From Quillaja saponaria (taxonomy: Eukaryota > Streptophyta > Magnoliopsida > Fabales > Quillajaceae): a stretch of 64,000 nt of DNA. This document shows positions 1 through 13,300 of this stretch, piece after piece; the stretch's first letter is position 1, and each line of letters begins with the position of its first letter. The notes below the pieces were generated by a model. The model saw nothing but the letters and a program-made list of their open reading frames with translations, was not told the origin of the DNA and did not search any database. Location: NCBI GenBank assembly GCA_029379385.1, contig CM055607.1, forward strand, positions 7,750,001 to 7,814,000. Direction: 5' to 3'. Position numbers and translations under genes: made by a program.

Positions 1-1342
1 TACTTAAAAGCAGATATATTAACATCAAAAGCCTCCAGACAGAGAGAGAGAGAGAGAGATGGATGCTAGTACCTGTTCCGGTAGCTTGAATGCGTCTTCT
101 AGCCTCTTCCAGAATTTTATTGACAGCTTCAACTGATTCCATACGCACCTAAAATTTTCATATAAACAGAAAATGTAAATTAAATAAATTTAAAGCTTCC
201 TTCTGTGAAAGAAATTTCTATAGCAAGCCGGAGATCTGCACAACAAAATTCATTTCATATGTCTTAGGAACCTTCCAATCAGGACTTTCCAAGCTCTTCA
301 GAAGAGTAGGAGTAATCTTTCCACTAATGTCTTCACGTGGTAGGCTATCCAGCCCTCCAGCTGCCGCAGAAGATGTGGATTCTGATGCCCTGACAGATCT
401 CTTTGGAGCTGCTGAAGCCCCCTGAAAAAAGAAAATGTGGGAAAAGGGCGACTAAATTTTCAAAAATGAAGTAAAATATAAATCACCAAACAACATATAC
501 CTCAAATGGATTTTTTTCATACTCGGCATCAAGTGCACTGAGCAGTGCAGGTTTAACATCTGTAAGAAACCCTTTAATATCTGCAATACAAGATAATACA
601 TAAGGCCTCCTGGAAAGAAATCATGGGATATGGACAATTCAAGTATAACTGACTATTCACCTGGGCCAACAAATCTATGCACAAAACCCAAAAGCTTAAT
701 TGATGCATTTCTAGTAGCAGCTGCACTGGATTGCAGTCCAACTTCCTTAAGAAAATCAATTAAATCCTGCAGATCACAGTTATAACTAACATTAGCACTT
801 AACATGAGAATAGAAATATAAAATAAATAAATAAATCAATAGATATAACAAGAGCATGAAAATATAAATAGAAACACCTGAAGTTTCAAATGTGAAACAC
901 CAAAGTCCTCAACAGCTGAAGCCATCCACAGTATACCCTCACTAAGAACCTTGGGATTCTTATGTTCCTTCATGATATTGTAGAGCTGCAAATCACAATT
1001 TCTAAAACATTATTCATTACCAAGTAAAGTAGCTTGCATATAAAAATAAGACACTTAATATGGAAAATTATACATCCAACTGTCCATCCTTGACTTCACA
1101 AGAAATTCCCAATAACCCCCTTCACAAAACAATAATCTGCAGTTCACTACAGTGAATCCCAACTCCAATTCACGGCATCCAAACGGACCCTAAGGTTACC
1201 TATTGCCCTCTTCTTTTTAAATTCTTGTTGACCCTCTGGAGATCAGTATCGTACGTTTTAGATGTATACAGTTTGGAGTTTGATTATATTTTTGAAAGTT
1301 GTGAGGATAGAATAACAAGAAATCATATATACATACCTATTG

Positions 1343-1378
<36 letters not shown>

Positions 1379-4300
1379 AATGATATGCTAAAGAATAAAT
1401 CATACAGATTGATACCAGGTGGAATGATAAACAAGATACTAATTGACGGAAACTAGAAAGGACTACAACATTTTCCCGTGAGGCCACCAAATTTACTACT
1501 TCAATTTCTTAGAAATGCTACTTAGAAGAGAAGGAAAAAAAATTTACTTCCTTTCTTTCTTCTTGCAAACTTTTTACTTCGCAAAATTATTTTTGGAATG
1601 CATTTCAAACACAAAGAACAACTCAAATTTGTAGATGAAAATCAAACCACAGTGGAAGTAGTAAAAAAGAACATTATTATAAGGCATTTTTACTTTTTCT
1701 AAAGTAAGCTTGATTGACCTTCTATTTACCAGCTTCACAAACACCAATATGCACACACTTCCTTGATCAAACAATGAAAACCATTAATTGCAATTAGACT
1801 TACTCTTTCAAAAATAAATCCAGGACCTACTGCTTCAGAGAAAGCAGTAAGACACTTCATAGCATGAGCACGGGTCTTAATATCTGCTACACGTTCGCTT
1901 ACACCTATAAATAAGAAAACTTAACCAGATAAGCTTGAGTTTAGATAACACAATTAGTAATTCAGTATCACAAACAACAATGAAGTATCAAATTTCTCAG
2001 AAGGTCACATGGCAAAACATGAAGCAAACTTGAATCAAATCACAGAAAAATACCCACCCAAAAGGCAGAGTACTACGCATTTCTTCGGCAATTTTGTTGC
2101 CGTCAAAGCTATGTAAGTAATAACTTCAACAACCTGTTGCTGAACCTACATTGTGGAAATTGAAAGCAGTTGGAGTTTTGCTTATCTCTGTTGTCCTATT
2201 AAGAGTAGATAAACCTGTAAAATAACAAAAGAAAACACCTGAACATTTTTCTCACTCCATCCAGGCAAAGAACAGAGTAGACGAATCAAAATCTCCACCG
2301 ATTGATCAAGGTCCTGTAAACTTTCTACTTCTTGTTTCAATGAGGAGATGGCTGCAAAAGTCCTAACTTCGTTAGCAAAAACAATAATACAACATTTTGC
2401 AAATATTGAAATACAACAAGATGAATTCATAATAAATGGTGCAACAAATTCCCATCATTACCTAAGGCAACAAAAAACTATAAACTAGATGGTCATTAAC
2501 TCACTCAAGCAACAAAACAAAACAGCAACCAGTTACAATAATACTAAAAGTAAAACAGCAGGCATCAAGGCCGGAATTTGAGCATTATCTAATTAGAAAA
2601 GCATCAACTATTGCGAAACAGATAATCCAGTCCGCAACTATATTGTTTTTTATGGCAATACGAAACTTGAACCCGTAGATGTTAACACATTTATTATGCA
2701 CATTGAGAATCAGTAAAGAGTTACATTATAAGATATCCAAAGATTATAAAAACCCAATGAACTGAAGATACATAAGAGGGATTTACCAAGCATTACATAA
2801 TAAGAACAACAGACTAACCAATTAGCTACATTAATAGATAGTTGATTACCAATCTTCAAGACGTTCCTTCCACACTGTACTCTTTAATTGAGAAATTGTA
2901 TCTGTCAGTACGAGAGACCCTATTCTGCTTTCAATCTCTTCAAGACTCATCTCAGTGGGCTAGACATTTATAAATGAATAAAAGCGATAGAAATGTCAGG
3001 TAATTAACAGAAATTAGCAAATAATACTTGAGTCAGACCTCCAGTAAAGCAGATAACAATTTACCTCAATGTCTTCAGGTGGTTCAATTGTTTTCGAAGT
3101 TTTCAGATGCCCACCTCCATCTCCTTTCTTGTTAGTGCCAGACTTGACGGTTCCCCCTTTCTTGCTGACAGGCTGTTAGATATTCAGTTCTCAACTCAGA
3201 TACATCAAGATACAAAATACATTCATTGGTAACAACAAAGAAGGGTGTATACTCACAGCTGGCTGAACAGGTCTTTTACCACTAAGCATGCTTGCTGCTG
3301 ACTTTCTAACAAATGCACCTTCTGAAGTCTGCACATAAATCATGTATAAATTCCCTAAGCATTCTAATTTTAGAAAAAGAATTAAATTGAATAACAAAAA
3401 CTCTATATGCACATGTAAATGTATGAAGGAAAAAGAACACACTGATCTAAACTGAATCAAAAAAAAAAAGTAATTACCTCCAGAGAAGACACACCCCTGC
3501 CAGAATGTTGAATGGGCACTGGAATATTATAAAGACATGTAAGAATAAATATAATCTAGCTGAACTAATTGTACAAGAAAAAATAGTTCAACAGAAATGA
3601 AGAAAAGCTGACCGCATTTAAGGCATGGGATTCACTTTTAAGTACGAATTAAAACTTACAAACCTGTGTTAGCACCGGGGGGCACAGTAACTTTAGAACC
3701 TGTAATCATTTCAGAAAGCTTCTGTCTCCTGACATCATCAAGTTTCTCCAGTGACCTCTCTAGGGGTCTCATGCCAACCAACTGATGGGAACGAGAAATT
3801 TATAGATGAGAAACACGATAGTGAAATTCAATTATTAAGCACAGGTGTTCTCTTTGCTGCAAATATTACCTTAGCAGTTGCTGCCAATGCTGAAAAGGCT
3901 GCATCCCTTACCTCGGGAGTTCCATCATTGAGGCACTAAAAAACCAAACTGTATTATTTCACAAAATATGGTGCACAAAAAGAATGGAAGATCATATTTG
4001 TACCGTCCAGTTTCCACAGAAACAGATTGTTCAAATAGTTAGATCAATGAGAATACATGCATGTATAACTACAGGTGTAAAGTAACTAGTCAGCTAGGAA
4101 GCCAGCTAAACCTTGACTCCTTATTGGCTTCACTAGAGCTCAACTCAAAAAGAAGAGATTGAGTTGATAAACTTCAAGAATCGAGCTCAAGTTGGCCTCA
4201 GCCCTACTGGATAACCTTACCGAATTGAGATGGGATATCACTACATGTTATTAAAAAAATTTGAAAAAAGTGTAAGTCAAGATAGCCTTAACTCGGCTCA

Positions 4301-7300
4301 GCTCGACTCATTTACACTCAAAGTATAACTCAGAATGTGATCATTAGAGCACAAATAAACTCATATAATAACCAAATACTTTTCCAAATCATTAGAGAGA
4401 CCCAAGCAGCATTGATCCCTTAGATCCCATTGCCAAGAACACAAATTTCATAACTCTAGAACACATCATATGAAAAAAGGCAAAAGGCATGAAAGGACTC
4501 ACCTCCATACAAATAGGCACGTAATCCTTATGGGCCTTCAGAACAACAGCCTTGCAACTTGTTTCAATACAAAATGTCACCCAGGTCAAGGTTAATGAGC
4601 GGACAAGCGGAACTTTGTTTTTTGTAGCTGTTCTAACATCTGAAATAAGTAGAATTCATTCTAAGAAACCAGATTACCACATGTCAAGAGAAAAACTTCC
4701 AGTGTCTAATCTAAAAATATCAAGCTCCGAAACCCCAGCAAACAAGAACTTGTAAATTCAATCAAATCCCCAGAAGAGATAAGACACACACAAGAAATTG
4801 AAGTGATGAACTCGATTAGTGGCAGAAACAGAACACATGATTATCAAAGGACTTTCAACTTCATTTGGATCTTGAAAAATGAGGCTCATGCTGAAGCAAC
4901 CAACATTTTCTTTTCCTTTCCATAATAGTTTCCAAGATCCAAAAATAGTATAAAGATTTTATATAGAATGAACAATAGAAACCTGCCTTCAACAATATCA
5001 ATGAGATTTAGGCATCCGGCCTTGTACATTGCTTGAAGTGTCTGTATTAGAGCCTCTGCCAGAGTAGGTTTTTTCTCTTTCAATTTTTCCTATTCAAAAA
5101 GAAAAAAGTCTGGTAAGCTATTATTTTGAAATTCCATAACCCTCCAAAACAATAAAAGAACTCATTATATTGTTTACAACATATAGGTCAAAGAAGCTAG
5201 ATACACAACCAAATCTCCATTTATAACCTCTAACAGATATCCAGTAAAATAAGAGTATTGCAATTATAATTTTATTTTGCCAACAATCTACACATAATAA
5301 CAGCAAATTTTAGAAAAACGGAAAAGGAAAAAAACGCAAAGGAAGTGAACAGAGAAAAGGCAGAGAGAACGGAGGGCGTCAAATAATGGAAGTTCAAGAC
5401 TACCACACCCAAACTGTATTGCAGGGCATACCATAAGACACCCTCAAATGCCAACCAAAGTCTATCAGATAAGAAAGATGAAATGAAAACGATTAATTCA
5501 TAAGAAAAGATATCCATGTCTATGGAGTGTACTCATCTCTTTAGGATTCAAGACTATTGCCATGAGAAAAGCTGATTTACCACCTACATTATTACCAGAA
5601 TATGCCACTGAAAATTATTTTCTTCAAAAATTAGAAACATTCAGTTTATGGCCCTCATCTGTATCAGTTCCAACTAACTAAAAAGATTTTATATTCCAGT
5701 TTTAATTTTCCAAAAAGAATATAGATAAATATATCATTGTTCAATATTTGAGTCTTACTAATTTGTACTAAAATACATACAAGATTCACAACAAATCAAC
5801 CCAATTGCAAATGGTATTCTGTCCTCTCTAAGAAAGAAGCAAGAAAAAAAAACAAAACAAGTAGAAGAAACACAAAAGGAGAAATAAAGCTTAAGAAACA
5901 AATATTGGTAATAACCCTAAATGTTGTAGTCCCCAATCTATATACCACCACCATATGGCAGAGAATACATAAAGCAAAAGCACTATAGTACACAGAGAAC
6001 AAAGAGACTTAACAAATGAATACTATGATACTGTCTCAAAAGTACACAAAAAGGTAACAAGTAAGAAGGAGAAGGTTTTAAGAACCCAAATGAAATAAAT
6101 GAGATCAAACATTGGAGTTTTGGACTCCTTCACCCGGGAATATACAAAAGTACTTACAAGCAAAACAGGCAATAAGAAACGAGAGCTTCCAGAAAAGTTG
6201 GTTCTTAAACCCCGGGCAAGATTGCCAATAGCTTGTATGGCTTCAACCGCAACGGCAATATTCACATCTGTAATCAGCTGCAAGTAGAAACAAGTGAAAC
6301 ATTTAAAGGAATTCTAAAGATATGGCATATCCTCTATGTTGTATATGTGTGTTAAGGTGTAATAAGGGTGTTTGGGTAATAACCCTTGTCTAGTATATAT
6401 ACTAGGATGTACATACTTTGAAATAAATGAATATACTTTGATTCACTCAACTCATCATGGTATCAGAGCCAAAACCCTAACCTCTGCTAGGACCTCCGTT
6501 GACCGCCGCAGAGCCTCCGTTGACCGCTGCATAGCCGCCGTTGACCGGCGCCGCCTTGTACGGCACTTTCCGGCAACTTTTTCAGGATCAAAGACCACAG
6601 GCAGATTCGCCTTGAGAAGACGAACAAAACTCCCAGGTTTTCGTCTCCATCTGCTGCGGTTTCAGAGGTCTATTTTGCCTCTTTTGAGTTCGTGACCTAA
6701 CTCGGGATTCTTCAATTCCGGCCGTGTTAAGCGGCTGTCTCCCTCTTTCAGGCCCTCGGTGACTTCGAGTGGAATAGGAGAGGGGATTTCGAGGGTTGCT
6801 TGGGAGGAAAAACCTGGTTTTTGGAGAAAGAGCTCACAGACCCGATTCTCCTAGGTGCGGGTACTGTTTCTCGAATCTGTTTGGATGGTCTTGTTGCCTG
6901 CAGGTACTTCTGAGTTCTGGGTAGTGTTCTGGAGGTATTGTTGAGAGGGTTGGGTGTTTTGTTGATCGTGTGGGTGGTGGGTGTTGAGTTCTCTGTATTT
7001 TAGTTCATCCATTGCTGGTTTTCTTTGCTGATTTCTCTACTTAAGCATGTCAGAGGAAGTTGTTAGTCCTGGGAATGGCAGTAGTGGGAGTAGGAGTAGA
7101 GTTGGAATCTCTAACGATAATCCTTCCCTCCAAATTAGCCCGGTGAAGTTTGATGGCAATAATTTCTTGGCTTGGTCTCGCTCGTGCCTATTATTTATTC
7201 AGGCACGTGGGTTGTATGGTTATGTTATTGGTAGCAAAAGTAAACCAGCTGATGGAGATCCATTATTGGAGTCATGGATTTCGGAAAACTCCTTAGTGAT

Positions 7301-10300
7301 GTCGTGGTTGATTAACTCTATGCAACCACAAATCTCCTGTGGTTACTTGTTACTTGATTCTGCTGATAAGATGTGGACAGCTTTGTGCCAAACTTATTCT
7401 CAAGTTGGAAATGATATTCAAGTCTTTGAGCTTAGGAAGAAGCTCCATGAGACTAAGCAGGGAGAATTAACTATTGCTCAGTACTTTGCTGAACTGAGTG
7501 GTTTATGGCAAGAGTTGGATTACTATCAGGAGTATCAGCCAGTACATCCTGCGGATGCAGCTTCTTACAAAAAGGTGGTGGATAAGGAGAGAGTGTATGA
7601 TTTCTTGGCTGGACTTAATCTTGAGTATGATCAGATTAGAGTTCAGGTTTTGGGAAGAGATCATTTTCCAAATCTGAGGCAGACATATGCTTGTGTACAA
7701 CAGGAGGAGAGTAGGAGGATAGCTATGCTTCATGTAGTAACTCGTGAGAGATCTGCAATGGTAGCAACTCCTATTCCGAAAGAATCTAAAGGAGTGCATA
7801 CTAGAGGGATTGAGATTGCAAGGGGTAGTGATAAGGATGACTTGCAGTGTGATTATTATGGTAAGACTCGTCATACTAGAGACACATGTTGGAAGTTACA
7901 TGGTCGTCCTACTAGAGGCAGAGGTGGCAGGTTTGTAGGACCGCCTAGATCACGAGCTCATGTCTCTGACACTGTTGAGTCATCACCTTCTACGGAATCA
8001 AGTGCACTTAATCCTGAAGAAATGCAGCATCTTAGGCGTCTGATGGCAAAACTTGATGGTTGTCCTTCCACTTCAGCTGCATCTTCTCATCATGCCCCTT
8101 CTCATCATGCCCTTGGCACTCATTCCACCACAGATTCAGAGCCTTGGATCATTGATTCTGGAGCCTCCGACCATATGACGGGTACTTCTAGAAATTTTTC
8201 TACTTATTTCTCTTGTTCTGGTAAAGACAAGGTGAGGGTAGCCGATGGCTCCTTGTCCACTATTTCTGGGAAAGGTTCTATTCAGTGCACTCCTACCTTA
8301 CCATTGTCTTCTGTTCTTCACATTCCTAAATTTTCCATGAATCTCTTGTCAATTAGCTCAATCACTAGAGACTTAAATTGCCAAGCTATATTTGATTCTT
8401 CTTGTTGTAAATTTCAGGAACTGGGAACAGGAAGAACGATTAGCTATGGTAAAGAGCAAGATGGGCTATACTTATTGGAATATGGTCCTAGTATTTTGGC
8501 AAACACAGTTGACACAGTTGCTTCTAGTCAATCTCTTCAGAGTAGTGCTTCTATTACTTCTCAACAGCAGTTAGTTCAGTGACATCGCCATTTAGGACAC
8601 CCATCTTTTTTGGTTCTAGGAAACATGTTTCCAGACTTACTTAAGCATTGTACTATGAACAATTTGCTATGTGATGCCTGTGAATTTGCTAAACATAAGC
8701 ATGCTTCTTATCCTTTATTGAATAATAAAAGTACTACTCCTTTTGCTCTTATTCACTCTGATGTTTGGGGTCCTAGTCGTGTTGTATCTTTATCTAGTTA
8801 CAAGTGGTTTGTTACATTCATTGATTGTTTTAGTCGCACTACCTGGGTGTACTTATTATGTGCTAAAAATGAAGTATTCACTTGTTTTCAGATGTTTCAT
8901 AAACTTGTCTGTACACAGTTTGATGGTAAAGTTAAGATTTTAAGGAGTGATAATGGTACAGAGTATACAGAGGGTAATTTTCAGAAATATCTTCGGGATC
9001 ATGGCATAATGCATCAAACTAGTTGTGTTGACACCTCGGCTCAGAATGGTACAGCTGAACGCAAAAATCGACATCTTTTGGAGGTAGCACGGTCCCTCAT
9101 GTTTACTATGAATGTCCCTAAGGCTTATTGGGGAGATGCAGTTCTCTCTGCAGCTTATCTCATTAACCGTATGTCTCTTCGGACTCTTGATTTTAACACA
9201 CCTCTGGATGTTCTTCAAGGTAATTGTTCCTTTGTGGTCCCTCCTAAAGTATTTGGTTGTGTTTGCTTTGTTCATGAGCACGGGAAGAACATCAGTAAGC
9301 TTGATCATCGAGCACTGAAATGTATATTTATTGGGTACTCTGCCACTCAGAAGGGATACAAATGCTACCATCCTCCTACTAGGAAGACTTATGTTAGCAT
9401 GGATGTCACTTTTCATGAATCCAATCCTTATTTCTCCACGACACCTTTTCAGGGGGAGAGTAATAGTGAGGAAGAGGTGTCTTATGGTAGTAAGGGGGAG
9501 TGGCTACCTGAGTTGTTAATAGAGGACAGAATGAAAGAGAAGGAAGATGAAGCAAAACAGGATGAGAGTATACTGGAAGAAGTGAGGAATAATGAGATTC
9601 ATACGAGGCTAGCAAAGCCGGATTTGCTTAAGTATAGCCGCAGATGTAGACAACATGGAAAAATAGCCATCGAACCTGCTTTACCTAGCCAAGAGTTCTC
9701 TCCAGACCCAGCTTCCATGCCGGTACATCCTTGTAAGTCTCCTGATGCTATTCCTTCTTCAAATACACCTCATGATTTTCCTGTCATTGATGATACTAAT
9801 CTTCCTATTGCAATTAGAAAAGCAGTTAGGACTTGTACTCATCATCCTATCTCTAATCATGTCTCATATAAATCTTTGTCTCCATCATATAGAGCATTTG
9901 TCTCCACTCTGTCTTCTGTGTCTATTCCACAGGATTGGAAAGAAGCTCTTGTTGATCCTAAATGGGAGGATGCAATGGTTGAGGAAATGAAAGCCTTATC
10001 CAAGAATGATACTTGGGAGCTTGCTAGTCTCCCTCATGGAAAACGAGCTGTTGGTTGTAAATGGGTCTTTACCATTAAGAGAAAAGCTGATGGGACAATT
10101 AAGAGATATAAAGCGAGACTTGTTGCAAGAGGATTCACTCAAACTTATGGGGTGGATTATCAAGAAACATTTGCTCCTGTTGCCAAGATGAATTCTATCA
10201 GAGTTCTTATCTCTTGTGCAGCGAATCTTGATTGGGACTTACAGCAATTGGATGTAAAGAATGCGTTCTTGCATGGAGATCTTGCTGAGGAAGTCTATAT

Positions 10301-13300
10301 GGAGATCCCTCTAGGCTTCTCATGTCAAAAGACTGAAGGGAAGGTATGTAAGCTGAAGAAGTCCTTGTATGGTCTCAAACAGTCACCCCGAGCCTGGTTT
10401 GATAGATTTCAAAAGGCGATGATTTTTTTTGGATACCAACAAAGCAATGCTGATCACACAATGTTTGTAAAACACTGTCATGGGAGGATTACTATCCTTA
10501 TTGTCTATGTTGATGATATAGTTGTGACAGGTGATAACCCTGCAGAAGTATCTAAGTTGAAAAGTCATCTTGCCAAGGAATTTGAAATCAAGGATTTAGG
10601 GAAGCTATGTTACTTTCTTGGGATTGAAGTTGCTCATTCAAACAGGGGTATCTTTCTATCTCAAAGGCAATATGTCCTTGATTTGCTAGAAGAGACAGGT
10701 ATGCTTGGATGTAGGCCTGCAACTACACCTATTGAGACAAACCACAAGTTACAAAGTGGAGATGGAGAATATGTTGATACAGAGAGATATCAACGACTGG
10801 TTGGAAGGCTTATTTATCTATCTCATACTCGTCCAGACATAACTTATGCTGTTAGTGTGGTTAGCCAGTTTAAGCATGACCCTCGTTCCGACCATTTGAA
10901 TGCAGTTCATCGTATATTGCGATACCTGAAATCTGCACCTGGGAAGGGACTTCTCTTTGAAAACAATAGAAGCCTGAAACTAGAAGCCTATACAGATGCA
11001 GATTGGGCTGGATCACTTGATGATAGAAGGTCTACTTCAGGATATTGCACATTTGTTGGTGGGAACTTAGTGTCACGGAGAAGTAAGAAGCAAACTGTGG
11101 TTTCTAGATCTAGTGCTGAAGCAGAATACAGAGCGATGACCCACGGGACTTGTGAGTTGTTATGGCTTAAGAAGTTGATAGAAGAGCTCAGATTATCTTG
11201 GGAAAAGCCTCTTCTGCTATATTGTGACAATACCCCTGCAATCAATATAGCACACAATCCAGTCCAGCATGATCGTACAAAACACATTGAAATTGATAGA
11301 CATTTTATTAAAGAGAAACTAGACTCTCGTCTCATTTGTATACTATTTGTAAGATCTGAAAGCCAATTGGCCGATATCTTTACAAAATGACTTAGTAGTT
11401 TAGTTTTTCATTCTATTGTTTGCAAGATGGGCATGAGAGATATTTATGCACCATCTTGAGGGGGAGTGTTGTATATGTGTGTTAAGGTGTAATAAGGGTG
11501 TTTGGGTAATAACCCTTGTCTAGTATATATACTAGGATGTACATACTTTGAAATAAATGAATATACTTTGATTCACTCAACTCATCACTCTCCTTTATTC
11601 TGTAAGCTAACAAATACAAAGGAATTCTAGAAATAATACAGGCGACTTTACCAAATTTAATGGAGATTAAGTCTTGGCTTCCAATCATTTGAGGCAAGAG
11701 CCTTCTCACAAATAAAGTGAAACGAAAGGAGCTAGCAGAAGGAGTAAGCAAGGTAGGAGAATCTCTAACCAAAACATATCTTTATCCTCATGTCAAATTA
11801 CTCGAGTAACAAATAACAGATAAGACAATAGCAATTGCATACAGGAAAAAAAAAACCAGCACAGCAATGATTCATCACAAAACCCAACATATTCTAAATA
11901 AGTAGAAATCGGACAAAAAATTAGTGAAAATTTAATAATGATGACATTTTGTATGGACTATTTGGTGAGGCTATTTGATATTTTCAGCATTTCTTGGGTT
12001 TGTTTGGATAGCAATTCTCAATAGAGTCCATACTAATAACTTGTTGCATATGAGGAGCCCTTCAGAGGCTTTACATCCTGATATTTGTGTGATGTACTGA
12101 TGTGTTTACAACCAAAACATATCTTTATCCTCATGTCAAATTACTCGAGTAACAAATAACAGATAAGACAATAGCAATTGCATACAGGAAAAAAAAAACT
12201 AGCACAGCAATGATTCATCACAAAACCCAACATATTCTAAATAAGTAGAAATCGGACAAAAAATTAGTGAAAATTTAATAATGATGACATTTTGTATGGA
12301 CTATTTGGTGAGGCTATTTGATATTTTCAGCATTTCTTGGGTTTTTTTGGATAGCAATTCTCAATAGAGTCCATACTAATAACTTGTTGCATATGAGGAG
12401 CCCTTCAGAGGCTTTACATCCTGATATTTGTGTAATGTACTGATGTGTTTACAAAATTGTGAGACCATGAAGCATCTTTTTCTTCATTGTCCATTTATGT
12501 GGACTGTTTAGTGTAGGCTATTTGATATTTCAGGATATTTGGGTTTGTTTGGGTTCTTTGCGTGAGCTTTTGATGACTCAGTTACCTAAGTTTGGAGGAG
12601 GAAGGAGGTTAAGTGCTTGTGGAGATTTGTTTACTTTGCAGTGAGTATGGTTGGAACGTAATGCAAGGATTTGTGGTCATCGTCTCCCATGGCATTTTTT
12701 TGGGATAAGATTGTCTTTCTGGCTTCTCTTTGGTGTTCAGCTTCAAAAGCTATTCAAGGTATTTCTTTAGTAGTTGTGCAACATGATTGGCGAGCATTAT
12801 TGTTTTAAGCTTGAAGTTTTATTTGTCATTTATGTTTATGGTTAAAAGGCCTTCTTGCCCTCTCATGTACTTCTTTCCTTCTTAATAAAATTTATTTTCT
12901 ATCAAAAAAATAATGATGACATTTTGGAAAGAAATTTGCAAATATTAAACTGAATGGGAAGGATGGAAATGATATATATTAGTTTTTCCCTAGAAAATAT
13001 AAAATACCTTCTTTAATGTCCGACAAATTTCTGTAAAATCACCAGGTGCAATTCTTTTTGTTGAAGCAAGCTTGGTTAGCTCGGCAACAGCCTCCTTCCT
13101 TTCTGACCATTTGGTAGCTTTCTAAAATAAGCATGATATTAAATCAATTAACAGAAATTCCGGCAAAAAATAAACTAAAAAAATAAGACAACCCTATTTC
13201 CATAAATCACAGAAGTAGATGTGAACAAGTGCGCAAATGATAAGAAAGAAAAAGGAAGAATACTGACCACTCCTTCCCAAAACCCAAACTTCTCCAAAGG

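Larger units (their letters stand above)
6337..11587 (+). mobile_element. Complete Ty1/copia LTR retrotransposon, antisense in MOR1 intron 9
   Basis: A 5,251-bp element with 121-bp LTRs that look identical base for base (6337-6457 and 11467-11587). Both begin TGTTG and end ATCA. A primer-binding site follows the left LTR and a purine tract precedes the right LTR. The domain order protease, integrase, reverse transcriptase, RNase H is that of Ty1/copia (Pseudoviridae-like), not Ty3/gypsy. Flanking bases are ctcta on the left and ctctc on the right, an imperfect 5-bp target duplication (4 of 5). Gag and pol share one reading frame, broken by a single TGA at 8580-8582. Identical LTRs point to a recent insertion. 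It lies opposite to MOR1 in an intron of about 6.7 kb (6278-13007), so splicing could still remove it. Confidence 0.95.

Noticed and set aside
3751..3939. 62-codon plus-strand frame over MOR1 exons 13-14
   Set aside because: Antisense to real MOR1 exons; no independent evidence.
4987..5089. A GT donor (GGCAG|GTTTCT) for MOR1 exon 11 instead of the GC donor
   Set aside because: It adds four bases and shifts the frame into a stop when joined to exon 12, whereas the GC site gives the recognised protein.
6372..6695. 107-codon open frame across the 5' LTR and leader
   Set aside because: It overlaps LTR and primer-binding site, has no domain, and its openness follows from the GC-richer leader; the true gag starts at 7047.
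7503..9615. Long minus-strand frames within the copia element (123 aa at 7503-7874, 158 aa at 8940-9416)
   Set aside because: They are antisense shadows of gag and pol, which have recognisable domains on the plus strand.
6158..13121. MOR1 disrupted by the retrotransposon
   Set aside because: Exons 9 and 10 on either side are intact, with good splice sites and phase 0 joining, so the element lies in an intron and need not break the gene.
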